NCBI GenBank assembly: GCA_946807835.1
Contig: OX327711.1
Coordinates: forward strand, 12,807,501 to 12,871,500
Length of the DNA: 64,000 nt
Reading direction: 5' to 3'
Source of the DNA: Ailanthus altissimus
Lineage: Eukaryota; Streptophyta; Magnoliopsida; Sapindales; Simaroubaceae
Shown here: one piece after another, positions 25,391 through 55,890 of the stretch
How positions within the stretch are numbered: position 1 is the stretch's first letter
Layout: every line of letters starts with the position of its first letter
Position numbers and translations under genes: made by a program
Notes under the pieces: generated by a model
What the model was told of the DNA's origin: nothing
The model's database searches: none
The model's input: the letters and a program-made list of their open reading frames with translations, nothing else

Positions 25391-26524
25391 ACTCTATAAT
25401 AGCAAATTAATAAATAAACTCAGTCAATCAAAATCATTTTTTACACTGAATTTCCTACGGATCGCTAAAAGAGAAAAATAAAAAAAACTTCATCGTCAGC
25501 GGTGACGCATCGGCCTACGCTTATTCCGCCTGTTTATTGTGTGTTGTTATTCGGATGCAAAACGAGAGCAGAGAATTGCATTATATTCATTTATCTGATT
25601 ATCAAACAAAATATCGATTCACCTTCACAGTTTTTTTCTCTGAGGTAAGGAGACCGAGAGACTCTTCTGGCAGCTTTATTATTCAAGAAAATGTTTATGG
25701 GTTCGCTTTTTCGTTACAAAATATTCATGCCCTTTTTGCTTTTTGGATCCAAGAGACTTGGAACTTGAACAGTTTTGTCTTGCTTCGGTGCTTTTGTGTG
25801 AAAATTAAGTTTGAAGATTCAGGAAGGAGTGAAACTAGTTTTAGAGGTGGTGTTAATGTGATTGGTTTTAGCGTTGATTTCATTTTTCATTATTTTTATT
25901 TTGTTTTATTTATTTATTTAAGAGTTTTTATTGTTGTGAATGTGATATACTGTTTCATTTATGTGGGTTTTTGTTACATTTTTTTTTTAAATCTTTGTTA
26001 ATTTTTTAGTCTTTTTTTGTTGATATGATGAACAAGGAAAAAGATGCTCAAAGAATTGACCTTCATATAAGTTCTTCTCTGTTTGGTTACTGGGAAAAGT
26101 TGTTGTAGGAGGAAAAGGTCAACCGTTTGGCCACCATGGTGAGGTTGCAGATAGGAAAATACATCATTTCTTTCTTAAAAGAGATTCCCTGAAAATGTTT
26201 TTAATCATGACAACCGATTTTTAAGAAGATAATATTAGCCCAAAATAAAAAGAAAACAAATTGAATAAATAACTCTAGTTATGTAATATGGATGCTTTAC
26301 TCCAAAGAGGATAGTTATTTCTTTTAAGTTTTATATTTGGGTTTTTATATGTTATTTTGTTTTCATTTGATGCTGAAGATGGGCGTGTGTTGTTGCAGTG
26401 ATAGTGTACTGTGAAATTCCAAGTCAATTTTGCTGTGGATAGTTTATATTGCAAAGAAGAAGAGAGGGGAGCGGTGGACTATGAATATTAAGTGAATTGT
26501 TGTGGTAGAGAAGTAATAACGAAA
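25391..26524 (+). promoter_or_regulatory. Probable promoter, 5' UTR and 5' UTR intron of the ABCC gene
   Basis: A TATAAT lies at 25,395-25,400. A likely leader exon ends CTCTGAG before a good donor GTAAGG at 25,645, and TTGTTGCAG at 26,390-26,398 is a good acceptor. This gives a 754-bp T-rich intron in the leader and puts 126 bp of second-exon leader before the ATG. The transcription start cannot be fixed from sequence alone. The splice signals are real matches, but their use is inferred. Confidence 0.5.
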
Positions 26525-45032
<18,508 letters not shown>

Positions 45033-45704
45033 GTAGTATTTCGTCTGGTCTTTGAAGAAATACTGTCTTTAAGGCTCTGCTCAAGGCACTATTCACTTGC
45101 TGATAGTAACTTATCAATTATCACAATCCTTGTACTTTTTTGTAATGTTAAATGTCGAATTGTCCAAAAAATTCAAATAATGGTGTTCACCACTGAATAT
45201 TAGGGGGCAGGGCACCCAACCTTTTTGTAAATTTAATTTACAGACCAAGTTCTGGACCTACAATAGATGAGTCCTTCAGATATATATAGTACGTTGTATA
45301 AAGACAAGGTCAAATGAGATGATTTTATACAACTCTCTCTGGGAAAAGGTATTGCTGGTGATTGGATTTGCACCAGATTTTCTAAAATGATTTTTCAACT
45401 CAATTTCTTCTTCTTTGGGTGTGAAATGATTATTATTTTACTCAACCCTTAATACTTTGCGGACAAAATCTAACAGTATAGGGACCTACATAAAATAAAA
45501 TGGCAACTCCTCCGTAAAATAAAATGACAACTCTATCCTTATTTAAAATATTACAAATAACTGGGGACCCAAATGATAATACTTAACATTACTTTTCTAT
45601 CATAAAAAGTTAAAGTGAAGACGTTATTTAATTTAAAAAAAAATACATTTAGATCTATAATATTTTTTAAAAAGAGATATAAATTTTAATAGTTTCAAAA
45701 ATTT
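45033..45704 (+). other. 3' UTR and downstream flank of the ABCC gene (also copied at 1-668)
   Basis: The stop codon at 45,030-45,032 is followed by a probable 3' UTR of one to two hundred bases. A T-rich stretch with TTTTTTGTAATG near 45,135-45,147 and AATAAT near 45,176 could serve as the polyadenylation region. No gene follows. The segment is duplicated inverted at the left edge of the window. Confidence 0.6.
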
Positions 45705-45944
45705 TATCAATATTTTTATTAAATAATAATTTTTATCTATTTTAATAATAAAAAGAGATTAATATATTTAAAATTTTAAGAATTTAAATATTTTGTTTTT
45801 GATAAAGGAAAAACAAGGATAGATATCCTTTTTACCATTTTTATTATAAGAAAAAAAAAGGTTATCTGAAGGAAAGATCCTGAGCAAGGGACTGAGCATT
45901 TTATCTCTTATAAGAGTGCACAGTTTGTGAAATTGAAATGGAAT

Positions 45945-45984
45945 AAAAATTGTCTGGAAAATGGCAGCATGAATATTCCACACA

Positions 45985-46034
<50 letters not shown>

Positions 46035-46260
46035 TTATATATATTATATATATATTTAAGATGGATTCTTTTAATAGTCTTTTTTTTTCCAAATCGACTT
46101 ATAAATTAATTAGTACTCGGTATAAGTTTACTTATAAATTATATTCACTATAATAAATTTATAAATTAACTTACAAATCAACTTCTCTTACGAAGAGAGT
46201 TGTCAGTTTACAAATTATACTTATTATTGTTAGATATATGATATTATTTTATGTTATTAA
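45945..46260 (+). repeat. Direct repeat, left copy, beside a foldback element
   Basis: From AATTGTCTGGAAAATGGCAG to about 46,260 the sequence matches 47,455-47,735 in the same orientation, including the block with TTACAAATTAATTAGTACT-like text and GTTGTCAGTTTACAAATTAT. The left copy carries an expanded (AT)n(GT)n tract at 45,988-46,034. Copies differ by several per cent or more plus indels. Confidence 0.8.
45988..46034. repeat. Microsatellite (AT)n(GT)n
   Basis: About 17 AT units followed by about 6 GT units. Confidence 0.95.
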
Positions 46261-46271
46261 AATAAAATTTA

Positions 46272-47441
46272 AAAAAATTTTAAAAATAATAAAATTTGAG
46301 AGGATCTTTAACTTTTTTAACCACTATTTTAAGTTTTTGATTTGTTTAACCAAACAAATTACTTTTAAACAAATATACATTTTTACTGTTTGTACAGTAT
46401 TCACTACAGTGTATAATTTTTGCTACAGTTATTAATTAAATCAAAATTAAATATTTTTTATTTATTAAAATTATATTTATTTTATATTAGTTATTTATCT
46501 ATTTTAATCATATTACTATAAAATTTACATAAATAATACAATTATTTAATGAAGTTAAATTAAACTAAATAAATACAATAAATAAAAATAATTTTCATAA
46601 ATAAATACAAATTTAATGGTATTTTTTTTATTAAAATTATATTTATTAATAATTAAATAAAATTTAAATAAATATAATTAATTATGTATAAATAATAAAA
46701 AATTAAATAAATGTAATAGTCACAAAGGTCATCTCCGCCAACAAAGGTCGAGATCAACAAAGTCATCTCGACCATTGCATGTCGAGGCCATCTCGGGCTC
46801 GAGATGCGATGGGCATCGCATATTGGTCATTGCATCTCGGTCACACATCTCGGGCCTGAGATGCGATGGCCGAGAACCACCATCGCATCTTGGGGCCATC
46901 TCAGCCACGCATCTGGAGCTCGAGATGCGATGGTTGAGATGACCTTTGTTGATCTCGACTTTTGTTGATAGAGATAGCCTTTGTGATCATTATATTTATT
47001 TAATTTTTTATTATTCATAAATAAATAATTATATTTATTTAAATTATATTTATTTTATTTACTTATTAATAAATATAATTTTAATAAAAAATACAATTAA
47101 GTTTGTATTTATTTATGATAATTATTTTATTTATTGAATTTATTTAGTTTAATTTAACTATATTAAATAATTATATTATTTATGTAAATTTTATAGTAAT
47201 ATGATTAAAATAAATAAACAAATAATATAAAATAAATATAATTTTAATAAATAAAAAATATTTAATTTTGATTTAATTAATAACTGTAGTAAAAAATTAT
47301 ATATTGTAGCGGGTATTGTACAAACAGTAAAATAGTATATTTGTCCAAAAGTAATTTATTTGGTTAAATAAATTAAAAACTTAAAATAGTGACTAAAAAA
47401 GTTAAAAACACCCTCAAATTTTGTTATTTCTAAAAATTTCC
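46272..47441. mobile_element. Foldback element of about 1.17 kb with long inverted arms
   Basis: The left arm from AAATTTGAGAGGATCTTTAAC (about 46,290) is mirrored at about 47,424 backwards. Pairing continues almost without a break towards the centre: ACAAATATACATTTTTACTG, CTACAGTTATTAATTAAATC and ATTATATTTATTTAATTTTT have complements on the other side. The 270-bp GC-richer centre is itself palindromic, with CACAAAGGTCATCTC paired to GAGATAGCCTTTGTG and repeated CGAGATGCGATGG units. Flanking AATAAAATT and AATAAAAATT might be a target duplication. There is no coding capacity. Confidence 0.85.
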
Positions 47442-47454
47442 TAATAAAAATTAT

Positions 47455-47735
47455 CTGAAAAATGGCAGCATGCATATTCCACACAACAAATATATATAGA
47501 CACACACATACGATTAAAAGGAATTTAAGATAGATTGTTTTAATAGTTTTTTTTTCAAATTAACTTACAAATTAATTAGTACTCAATATAAATTTTTCTT
47601 ACAAATTATATTCATTATAAATAAATTTATAAATTATATTTATTATAAATTAATTTATAAATCAACTCTCTTAACAAAGAGAGGTTGTCAGTTTACAAAT
47701 TATAATATAATGTTATTTTATGCTCTTAAAACTTG
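47455..47735 (+). repeat. Direct repeat, right copy, beside the foldback element
   Basis: Same orientation and order as 45,945-46,260, starting ATTATCTGAAAAATGGCAGC and ending near GTTATTTTATG. The microsatellite is reduced to ATATATATAGACACACACATA. Confidence 0.8.
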
Positions 47736-47842
47736 TGGAATAACATTTTTATTTGATTAATAAAGTTTATTTAGATATACGATTAAGTATACATTAATGA
47801 ACCCATGTTTATAAAGTATATGATAATACATTAATGAGCATA

Positions 47843-47880
<38 letters not shown>
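47843..47880. repeat. Microsatellite (AT)n
   Basis: About 18 AT units. Confidence 0.95.
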
Positions 47881-47887
<7 letters not shown>

Positions 47888-48079
47888 GTGATTTATGTAT
47901 TAAGTATAAAATACGAATACAAAAGATTAGTGATTGGTGATTTTTTTAGTCCTGTATTTAGATGATATACCATTTTTAGAGAATGATGTCTGATCATTAT
48001 CATTAGATATAATATGGTTATCTAATCATTTTGATATGAATGATCTAGTAGAAACCAGTAACATCCTTAAAATCAAAGT

Positions 48080-48734
48080 TGTAACGTCCCACTATCACAA
48101 TATAAAATTGTTTGCTTTGGGTTTGAGCCCACACGACTTTATTCTTGGATCTCTTCAAAAGGCTTTATATTGTTTGAGAATGAGCTCTACATATATAGCC
48201 TAAAAACTTTCTCTAACCAAGTGATGTAGGATTCTGGCACCTCACCCTCACCTCTTTCATCTTGACCCTATTATCTATAGTCTCATGCATCTTGGACTTT
48301 GGGTGTTACAATCTATCCCATTAGGAGACACACAGCCTCATGTGCGCTAAACTCCTAAGGACACATGGTTGACCCATATGGGCTAGACCTCTAGGATCAC
48401 ACGGCATTTGTGCGTTATTTGTAGCCCAAACTATGGGCTCATTGGCCCACATCACAAGGTAGGTTTGACTCTGATATCATTTGTAACAATGAGCTTCCAC
48501 ACATTATGATATTGTTCGTTTTGGGCTTGGGCCCATACAGTTTTGTTCTTGGATCTTCCAAAAAAGCTCATATTGTTTAAGAATGAACTCTCTCTCTTTG
48601 TATATATATATATATATAGTCCAAAAACTCTCTAACTAGGTGATGTGGAATTATGACACTTCACTCTCATCTCATCTCATCCATCTTAGCCCTACTATCT
48701 ATTACTTCAGGCATCTTGGATCTTAAGTGTTACA
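48080..48734 (-). mobile_element. TRIM (terminal-repeat retrotransposon in miniature)
   Basis: Two direct LTR-like repeats, 48,080-48,310 and 48,482-48,734, start TGTAAC and end GTTACA. They enclose 171 bp. On the minus strand the inner base sequence next to the right repeat reads TGATATCAGAG, matching the usual initiator-Met-tRNA primer site (TGGTATCAGAG) except for one base. An AATGGGATAG stretch next to the left repeat can be the polypurine tract. So the element lies on the minus strand. Flanks AAAGT and AAAAT match at four of five positions. No protein is encoded, as expected for a TRIM. Confidence 0.9.
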
Positions 48735-49803
48735 AAAATATTAAGGGATCTCAAGTGAAAGACGTCACTTATTCCAAGTTGAGTAAATTAACAAGATTTT
48801 GATCAAGTTACCGTGCATAATTTCGAAAAGGGTTACTTCTTTTTAGATATAAAATTGATCTATCCAAATATTAGTTTTTTAAGACAGCTGAAAAGATAGA
48901 TCACATGAGAAGAATTTCTTATATATTAGCAGTAGAAAGTTTCATGTATGCAATACTATATACTAAATTAATTATTTGTTTTACAGTTGGAATGGTAAGC
49001 AGATAGCAATCTAATCTAGGATTAGAACACTGGATCCTAAAGCATATATTTAAATATCTTCGGAGAATAAAAGATTAAATGATTGTATATTTCAATGATA
49101 ATCTTATACTTAGGATATACAAAAATCAAATTTATACACTCATCATGCTTAGATTCTTCACACACATATCTCCATTTTATTTCATTCTTCAATGTAAATC
49201 CCAAAATGTCTTTAACACTTAAGAAAAAAAAATGTTATTGTAAATATAATGATATTGAATCATTATTATTAAAAAAAATTAATATTAATATTGAGTCTTT
49301 GTCTAAAAATTAATTTATTTTATTTCAATGATATTAATAAGTTAATTTTCCTATATGTCTCTATAATCTTCATCTGTTATTAGGCTGCAAGTAAGCACGG
49401 ACTATTGAAAGGTTAAATTGATAACAATGGAATTATTTTTTCTTTCTTATTCATAATTTAAGGTTCTTAATAAGTGGATGGTAATTGATAATGACAATTT
49501 TTATTTCCATTCATCAAAGAAATAATTAATTACTAAATTTTTTTTTACTTCTATTAATGAAGTGGATACTTAATAGATAGTACTTAATGTATATTATTGA
49601 TACTAACTATGAGAAAATCTTATATAATAGGATTAAATTGGGGGTGGGTGAGCAGAGCCCAATTTTTTAAAATCGTTCTATAAGGAGATTCGATTTTGCT
49701 ATTTTTTTAGTCCAATTCAAATGTTGGTGTTAAAAAGAAAAAAAAATTAAATAAATGGAAAAAAGAAAATGAGTGTGTTGTGAGCTGTGACCAAATTAAG
49801 TGT
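48735..49803. other. Intergenic sequence, no gene
   Basis: AT-rich. Parts around 48,860-49,080 (for example FLDIKLIYPN on +, and ISNLI ahead of KHIFKYLRRIKD) recall the end of a copia polyprotein, but the text is too short and broken to be sure. Nothing else is recognised. Confidence 0.3.
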
Positions 49804-50683
49804 ATTAAGTGTTTGTTTGATTGATTTTATTTCTTGGCTAAAAGAGTTTTTCTAATGTCAAAAGAATGAAATCTAATTTTTTTAATGATATTTAGTTACA
49901 ATTAGAGAAGAACTTTTGGAGATTAAGCACTTATTTGATTAGACTTTTCAAATATAGTTTTTAGAAGTAAAACTTTTAGAAATAGAGTTTTTAAGAAAAA
50001 AATTATTGATCAATTGATTGTCAATTAAAAAAGCTCTTTTAAAGTACTAGATCGTTTAGTTATATGTTGTTAAAAGTGTTTATTTATTATTAAATTATTA
50101 AAAAAAGATACTTAATAAAACTTACAATCAAATTCTAACAATTTGATATTTTTCATATATAAATTAAAAATTTTCTTATATTTTTTCAAATTCAATCTCT
50201 TAAAACACAATAAAGTAAAATTAATACATAGTAATCAATCAAATAAATTATTCTATTTGGTATAAAAATTAAAAATAAAATAATAATTTTTTGTTGAAAA
50301 AATAAAATAACTAACAAAAGATTTTAGTATTAGTCTTATAAAAATATAATGGTTGTAGAGATATAGAGATATGATGGTTTTTAAAAAAATTATTAAAAAT
50401 ATGTTAGTTGAATAGGTTTAATTTTTATTAAGGGTATATTATGAAATTAAAAAAAATATTATTAAAGTATATGTAACATTACACAAATATTAAAAAAGCT
50501 TAAAAAGTTATACTATCAAAAACTTAAAATTTAATCTTTTATGAAATAAAATAATTTTTTTAATCTCCAAAAGCTCTTCTCTAATTTCAACCAAACATCA
50601 CAAAAAAAAAAAAAATTAAAAAGAGATTTTGACATTAAAAAAATTATTTTGACTGTAAAGAAGCCTAACCAAATAAGTACTAA
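49804..50683. mobile_element. MITE-like element of about 0.9 kb with 120-bp inverted ends
   Basis: The left end TTAAGTGTTTGTTTGATTG and the right end, read inverted, TTAGTACTTATTTGGTTAG pair. Pairing continues through AATGTCAAAA and ATTAGAGAAGARCTTTTGGA to about 120 bp. The AT-rich middle also recurs, inverted and diverged, at 53,220-53,800. The superfamily is undecided; TTA/TAA-type ends would fit a Harbinger-like origin. Confidence 0.7.
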
Positions 50684-50780
50684 AAATGCTATTTTGTTTT
50701 TATTTGTAAAAGTTCAAATTTTAAACTTTTAGGAATAGAGCTTCTTGAGTTTATATTGTTGGATGTTGTATTATAGAGTG

Positions 50781-53186
50781 TGTGATAATCCGAGTGTATA
50801 CGTAATTTCAAAAATTACAATATGCGCAGCGGAAGCATGTTACAAAATACACCCATTTTAACAATTTCAACATATATCACATATATGTATAAGTATGACA
50901 ATTATACAATAATAAATGATGAACAATATTATATTATAACATAATGTAAAATACTCATCTAATGAAGGTAGCTTTACAAATTCTTCAAGTTCTTCAATAA
51001 TTCATGTGAAGAGCTCACCTTGAAGTATATGTTGAACAATTCTAGTCCATAATTTTTGGTGGGATTAAGGAGCTAGAATGGTAGCTTAGTGTTTAGAATT
51101 TTCAGCACTTGTATTCAAACTCTTTTGAATACAATTTTGTTTCTTAAATGGAGATGGTAAATATTTTCTATACAACTCTTGTATAAATTAAAAAATCTTT
51201 AACATACAACTCTTGTATATTAATCTTAGAAACAATTTCTACATGATAATTATTTTGAACAACTTTTTACAAAATAATTATATTTTTCTCCATTTACATA
51301 TAATTCATTTTTGGCCATCCATTAAAGAAGGAGATGAAGAGAAGTTTGTTTATTTTTTAACATTTGAAAGAATAAAACTCAAAACTCTCTCTTACCTCTC
51401 TTCCTTACCATTGCCAAATTCTTCTCCCAAAATTGAATGAATGAAATTCAATTGTTTTGCTAAAAATTCATTTTGTTTATTCAACACTTTAATTAAACAA
51501 AAATAAATAAAATGAAGTGCTCCACCAATTTTATTGTTGGTCTCCCATTTAGAATTAATTAAATCAAGCACTAAAATAATGGTCACCTAAATTAATCTTT
51601 ACCTAACAATTATAATTACTTTAATTATAATGAGTAATTAAATGACCAACATTTAGACCCCTCATTGTATTAAAATACAATGCCATGATCTATATATTAT
51701 ATAATATTATCTAATAATATAATAATAATATATAATTTAATTATTCAAAACAATTTTGAATTTGTTTTGAATAATTACTTTTTACCTTACTAATTGTTAC
51801 TACCATAGTTAAATGGTAAAAAGGTAAAATCAAATCATGGAACAAATTTTGTCATTTGTCAATATTCTATTAATTAACAACCCTTGTTAATTAATTAAGT
51901 GATGTACTTAACAATTAAGTCTTGACAAATGTACAATCTGAGGGATCCCTAAACAATCGTTCTCTTTTGTTGAAATTTATTAGATCGAACTATTCAATTC
52001 AATATGCTACCCCAGTGCACAACGAGTATACTTCATATTGTGAGACTCTCTAGGTCCACACCTAATTTGTCATATAGAGCTCCTCCATACGTCCGTGAAC
52101 AATGTCCCACACACACGTTACGGATATTACAAATTAGCATGTTAGACCATACAAGTTGAGGTTATTACATATTCGTATAATCCTTCCATCATTTATATCC
52201 TTGAAGAACAGAGATATAGATCATCACCGTCAAATCTCTATTTGCTCAACCACGAACTTATCTCTAGATTTATATTTCATAAAACAATATCCACAAACAC
52301 TTTTGTGATATTGTTTATTCCTCCGGAATATCTTTTTCGAGGTTTATGCTTGCGGCCACAAGAATTTCTGAAATACAATCTCAGAGCATTAGGATATATA
52401 ACCCACTCATATGAGCTGATGGATCCTATATTTATGCACACCGAACTCCATGAGCATCGGACCATATCCAGCGACACCCAACGGTCAAACCATGAAATGT
52501 TTCTAACATGTGTGGAACTAAAGCATGGTGGATCACCCACAAGCCCACCGTGGCGCTCAGGTCAAAGGACCACAAATACTACTCAACTTGGAAGACCTTC
52601 CATTGACGGCTTTATGAGATGTCTATTGGATGTCTTCGTGAGTCTGTTCAATATCCAGTCCTTACTGAATACCTGCATCTCTATACGAGCTTCCTACTAA
52701 GCTCATGGTTTGCTAAGACTAACCATCTGGACCATCCAGATATAGACATACGCTAATCTATATTAATGGGTTTCACCGATAGACCCACATCGATGAAATT
52801 AGATCAAGAACATTATGTTTGAGAACATACTTGCATAATGACATTTCTTAGCACCATCTGCAACTCATTACAGCTATATCATTACTAATATATTCTCAGG
52901 TCATTGTTCCATTTCAGACAAGGCTCTAACTTATTAGATTTTGCTAACTCTTAGTACTACTAACTCTTATTGTTTATAACTATTAGCGTTGCTAACTCTT
53001 AGCCTTGGTCTAAACTCTTTTAGACTAAATCTGAACTCCTTCAGATCATACAATGTCTAAAACGTTATAAGCATCTTACCATTTAATAAAATAATATTAA
53101 CGATTTTATTAGAAATAATAATTGTATAAATACAATCACTATATATTTATACATTATGGGATCGCACGTAAGCATAAATCCTAACA
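50781..53186 (-). mobile_element. Probable solo LTR of a large LTR retroelement (2.4 kb)
   Basis: On the minus strand the unit runs TGTTAGGATTTATGC...GGATTATCACA, a TG...CA form. Its GC content and complexity differ from the AT-rich flanks. Internal short repeats of GCTAACTCTTA occur at 52,940-53,000. No primer site, polypurine tract or coding domain adjoins it, so a solo LTR is the simplest reading. The flanking pentamers GAGTG and TATAT do not match, which weakens the boundary call. Open stretches inside (51,213-51,440; 52,242-52,700) show no family motif. Confidence 0.5.
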
Positions 53187-53219
53187 TATATATATATATA
53201 TATATATTTGTGTAATGTC

Positions 53220-53800
53220 ATATATATCATACCTTAACAAGTTTTTTTAATTCTATAGTATACCCTTGATAAAAATAAACCCTATTTAACGAACATATTT
53301 TCAATATATTTTTAAAAGTTATCTAATATCTCTACATCTCTACAATCATCATATTTTTATAAGACTCTATCAAAATTTTTTATTAATTATTTTATTTTTT
53401 CAACAAAAATAAGTATTATTTTATTTTTAATTTTTATATCAAACACAATAATTTATTTGATTTGTTAATTACTATGTATTAATTTTACTTTATTGTGTTT
53501 TAAGAGATTAAATTTAAAAAATACAACAAAAAAATTAAATTTATATATAAAAAATATTAAATTATTTAAAATTTAAATATAAAATTTATTAAGTGTCATT
53601 TAATAATTTAATAATAGATAAATATATAAAAAATATTAAATTATTTAATTGATATTGAAGTGTATTTAAAAAAATTAATTGATAACTAAATAATTAATAA
53701 CTTTTTTTAAAAAAAATTATGTTTAAAATTTTTAAAAATCCTATTTTTAAAACCTTTACTTCTAAAAAATTTATTTAAAAACTCAATTAACAAGTTCTTA
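53220..53800 (-). repeat. Inverted partial copy of the MITE middle at 49,930-50,490
   Basis: Read on the minus strand the text follows the middle of the element at 49,804-50,683: AGAAGTAAA.CTTTTA, then CTCTTAAAACACAATAAAGT, then TTTGTTGAAAAAATAAAAT, then GTCTTATAAAAATAT. The outer inverted ends are not present here. Confidence 0.75.
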
Positions 53801-54088
53801 AGGAGAACGAGGAATGAACAAAGAACAAAATGAAAGAAAAGGTCCCAAAATATGTCTAAATCTACCGACAAGCTGCCAAAGGTGAAGTTATCAATGCTCG
53901 CTTATGATTGAATTGAATTCTTCGGTTTCATGTCTTATTTCTTTAATATATAGATCCATCCGACGTCACCCATGACGCATGCAAAACTAATTTATATTTT
54001 TGTTTTCTTATTTAACTGTTCCCACTGAACTTGGCGCCGTTGTATTATTGCAACATTGAGTCAGTGACATGTCTCTGATCCTCGAAAC

Positions 54089-54664
54089 TATAAATAACTA
54101 ACTCATGCAGCCCACGTTCCTTGTGAATTCTCTTGCTTGCCTTCGTATGCCTCTGTTACATTTGCAGTAGCTAGTGAAGCACCATTGAATTTAGAGGTTT
54201 ACTTCTTTTCTCCATTCATACACTAGTTGTTATTCTTGTCGCTGCTGCTGTTCTTATTGGTTCTCTGTCACTACTCACTACTACTGGGTTTTTGCTTTGC
54301 TTGGTTGATGAGAATGGGAAGTAAAAGGGAAACGAAAAATGTTTCTGGGTTTTTGATTTTACACTGTTTCGAGGATGATAAAGATAAAAAAATTTTATAT
54401 GGCTCAGATTGGTTTTCATCTTATAGAGTAGAGAGATTATGTGAACAAGTATTTTCTTTCTTTCCCTCTGTTTACTCAGTTTTCGCGGCAACCAAATGCA
54501 TGGTGAATGGATTTCGTTTCTTTGTATCAGTACTTTTCTATATAAAGTTCAATTGGCAAAGGTTCAAATATGAATCGGTGAGCCAAAAGGGAACGGAGGC
54601 CAATTCAAATAAACTCCGAGTTATTTTAGAAATGAAGTCTCCAAACATAACGAAGAAGATTTAA
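54089..54664 (+). pseudogene. Orphan promoter and first-exon-like ORF fused in frame to an RT fragment
   Basis: CTATAAATAAC at 54,088-54,098 is a good TATA box, followed by a leader-like stretch. Open frame 54,227-54,664 (145 residues) starts with a hydrophobic Leu-rich segment and continues (second Met at 54,311, MGSKRETKNV) to about residue 110 without a recognised family. From about 54,560 the same frame reads VSQKGTEANSNKLRVILEMK, the RT connection region of a Tat-like gypsy element, ending in a stop. The first part may be the start of a host gene cut off by the retroelement, or simply part of another repeat. No ribosomal or splice evidence settles it. Confidence 0.35.
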
Positions 54665-55890
54665 TGGCTAACTGATAGGATTGTGGTACTAAATAGATTC
54701 ATTTCTAAAGTCACCGATAAATACTTCACCTTTTTTCAAGCCATCAAAAGTGTGAACTAGCCTTCCCGCAACTGAAGACCTATCTCTCCAAACCTATACA
54801 CCTAGCAATTCTAGTGCAAGGATAACCATTGGTAGTGTACCTAGGAATCTCGGAACGGGTCGTCAGCTCAGTCCTTACCAGAGAAGAAGGGGGGTGCAAA
54901 GACTGGTGTACTATCCAAGCAGGGCCCTCACCAGGCCAAAAACCCAATACACCCCCCCTCTCTGAAAAATTGGCTTTTGCACTAATCATGATCGGAAGGA
55001 AGTTGTAGCCCTATTTTCAAGCACATACTATCGTGGTACTAACCAACCAACCGCTCAAAAAAATCTTGCATAAACCCAACCTATTTGGCCGATTGGTCAA
55101 GTGGTCCATAGAGTTGAGTGAATTCAACATTCATTACTGGCCCTAAACTGTTATTAAAGGGCAGGCCCTTGCCGATTTCGTGGTCGAGAGTACCTGTGAG
55201 ATAGTCATAAGTCAAGGAGTCTTCGGGATAAACTCAGAAGTATGGGTACTTTACATTGACGGAGCATCCAACCTACAAGGAAGCGGGGCAGAGATTGTCC
55301 TCATCAACCCTGATGGACATGAGATCAAATACGCTATTCACTTCGGGTTCAAAGCTTCGAACAACGAAGCAGAATACGAAGCTCTCATGGCTGGGTTAAA
55401 AATGGCTTAAGTGTTAACCACTAAGATAGTGCTGGTCAAGAGCGACTCTCAGCTGGTGGTAAATCAGGTCAATGGCGATTTCAAAGCAAGAGAGGAAAGG
55501 ATGGTCGCTTACCTCGCGATGGTACGAAAGTTGACCGCATAGTTCAGGGAGATAAAGATGGAGATGATCCCAAGAAGTGAGAACCATCAAACGGATGTCA
55601 TCACTCGAATGGTGTCAGCAGAAGACACCAGTATCTTTAGCACGGTACCTATAGAATTTTTGTCGAAATCAAGTACCCAGGAAGGCAAGCAGATCATGTA
55701 AATTAAATCAATGCCGAGCTGGATGGACCCCATCAAGGATTACATCTTGAACGGGATGATTCCAGGCAATAGAAAGGAAGCCCAAAGAGTTAAATACCAG
55801 GTCACAATATACTCAGTGATTGGCGGGATATTGTATCAAAGGGGTTTCTCTCTCACCTCTACATGAGGTGCCTGAACCCTGCGGACGCGG
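54560..55890 (+). mobile_element. Tat-type Ty3/gypsy element, part 1: RT end and RNase H
   Basis: Text starts in the RT connection region (ILEMKSPN, then LNRFISKVTDK near 54,700) and passes through several stops to an RNase H domain of the kind specific to the Tat lineage. VLYIDGAS (55,246-55,269), NNEAEYEAL (about 55,361-55,387) and VKSDSQLVVN (about 55,434-55,463) supply the D-E-D residues. In-frame stops at about 55,408 and 55,540 and elsewhere make it non-functional. It breaks at 55,890 inside ...CLNPADA and resumes at 61,249 in the correct codon position. The start of the element (LTR, gag, protease) is absent on this side. Confidence 0.88.

Noticed and set aside
25537..26001. 154-residue ORF upstream of the ABCC start
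   Set aside because: Composition is T-rich (Phe/Val/Tyr runs) with no family motif, and it spans the likely 5' UTR donor at 25,645. It is better explained as leader plus intron.
45901..46153. ORFs encoding (Tyr-Ile)n peptides
   Set aside because: They are translations of the (AT)n microsatellite.
52242..52700. 152-residue ORF inside the putative LTR as a gene
   Set aside because: No recognisable domain, lies wholly within the TG...CA repeat unit, and no splice or start context supports it.
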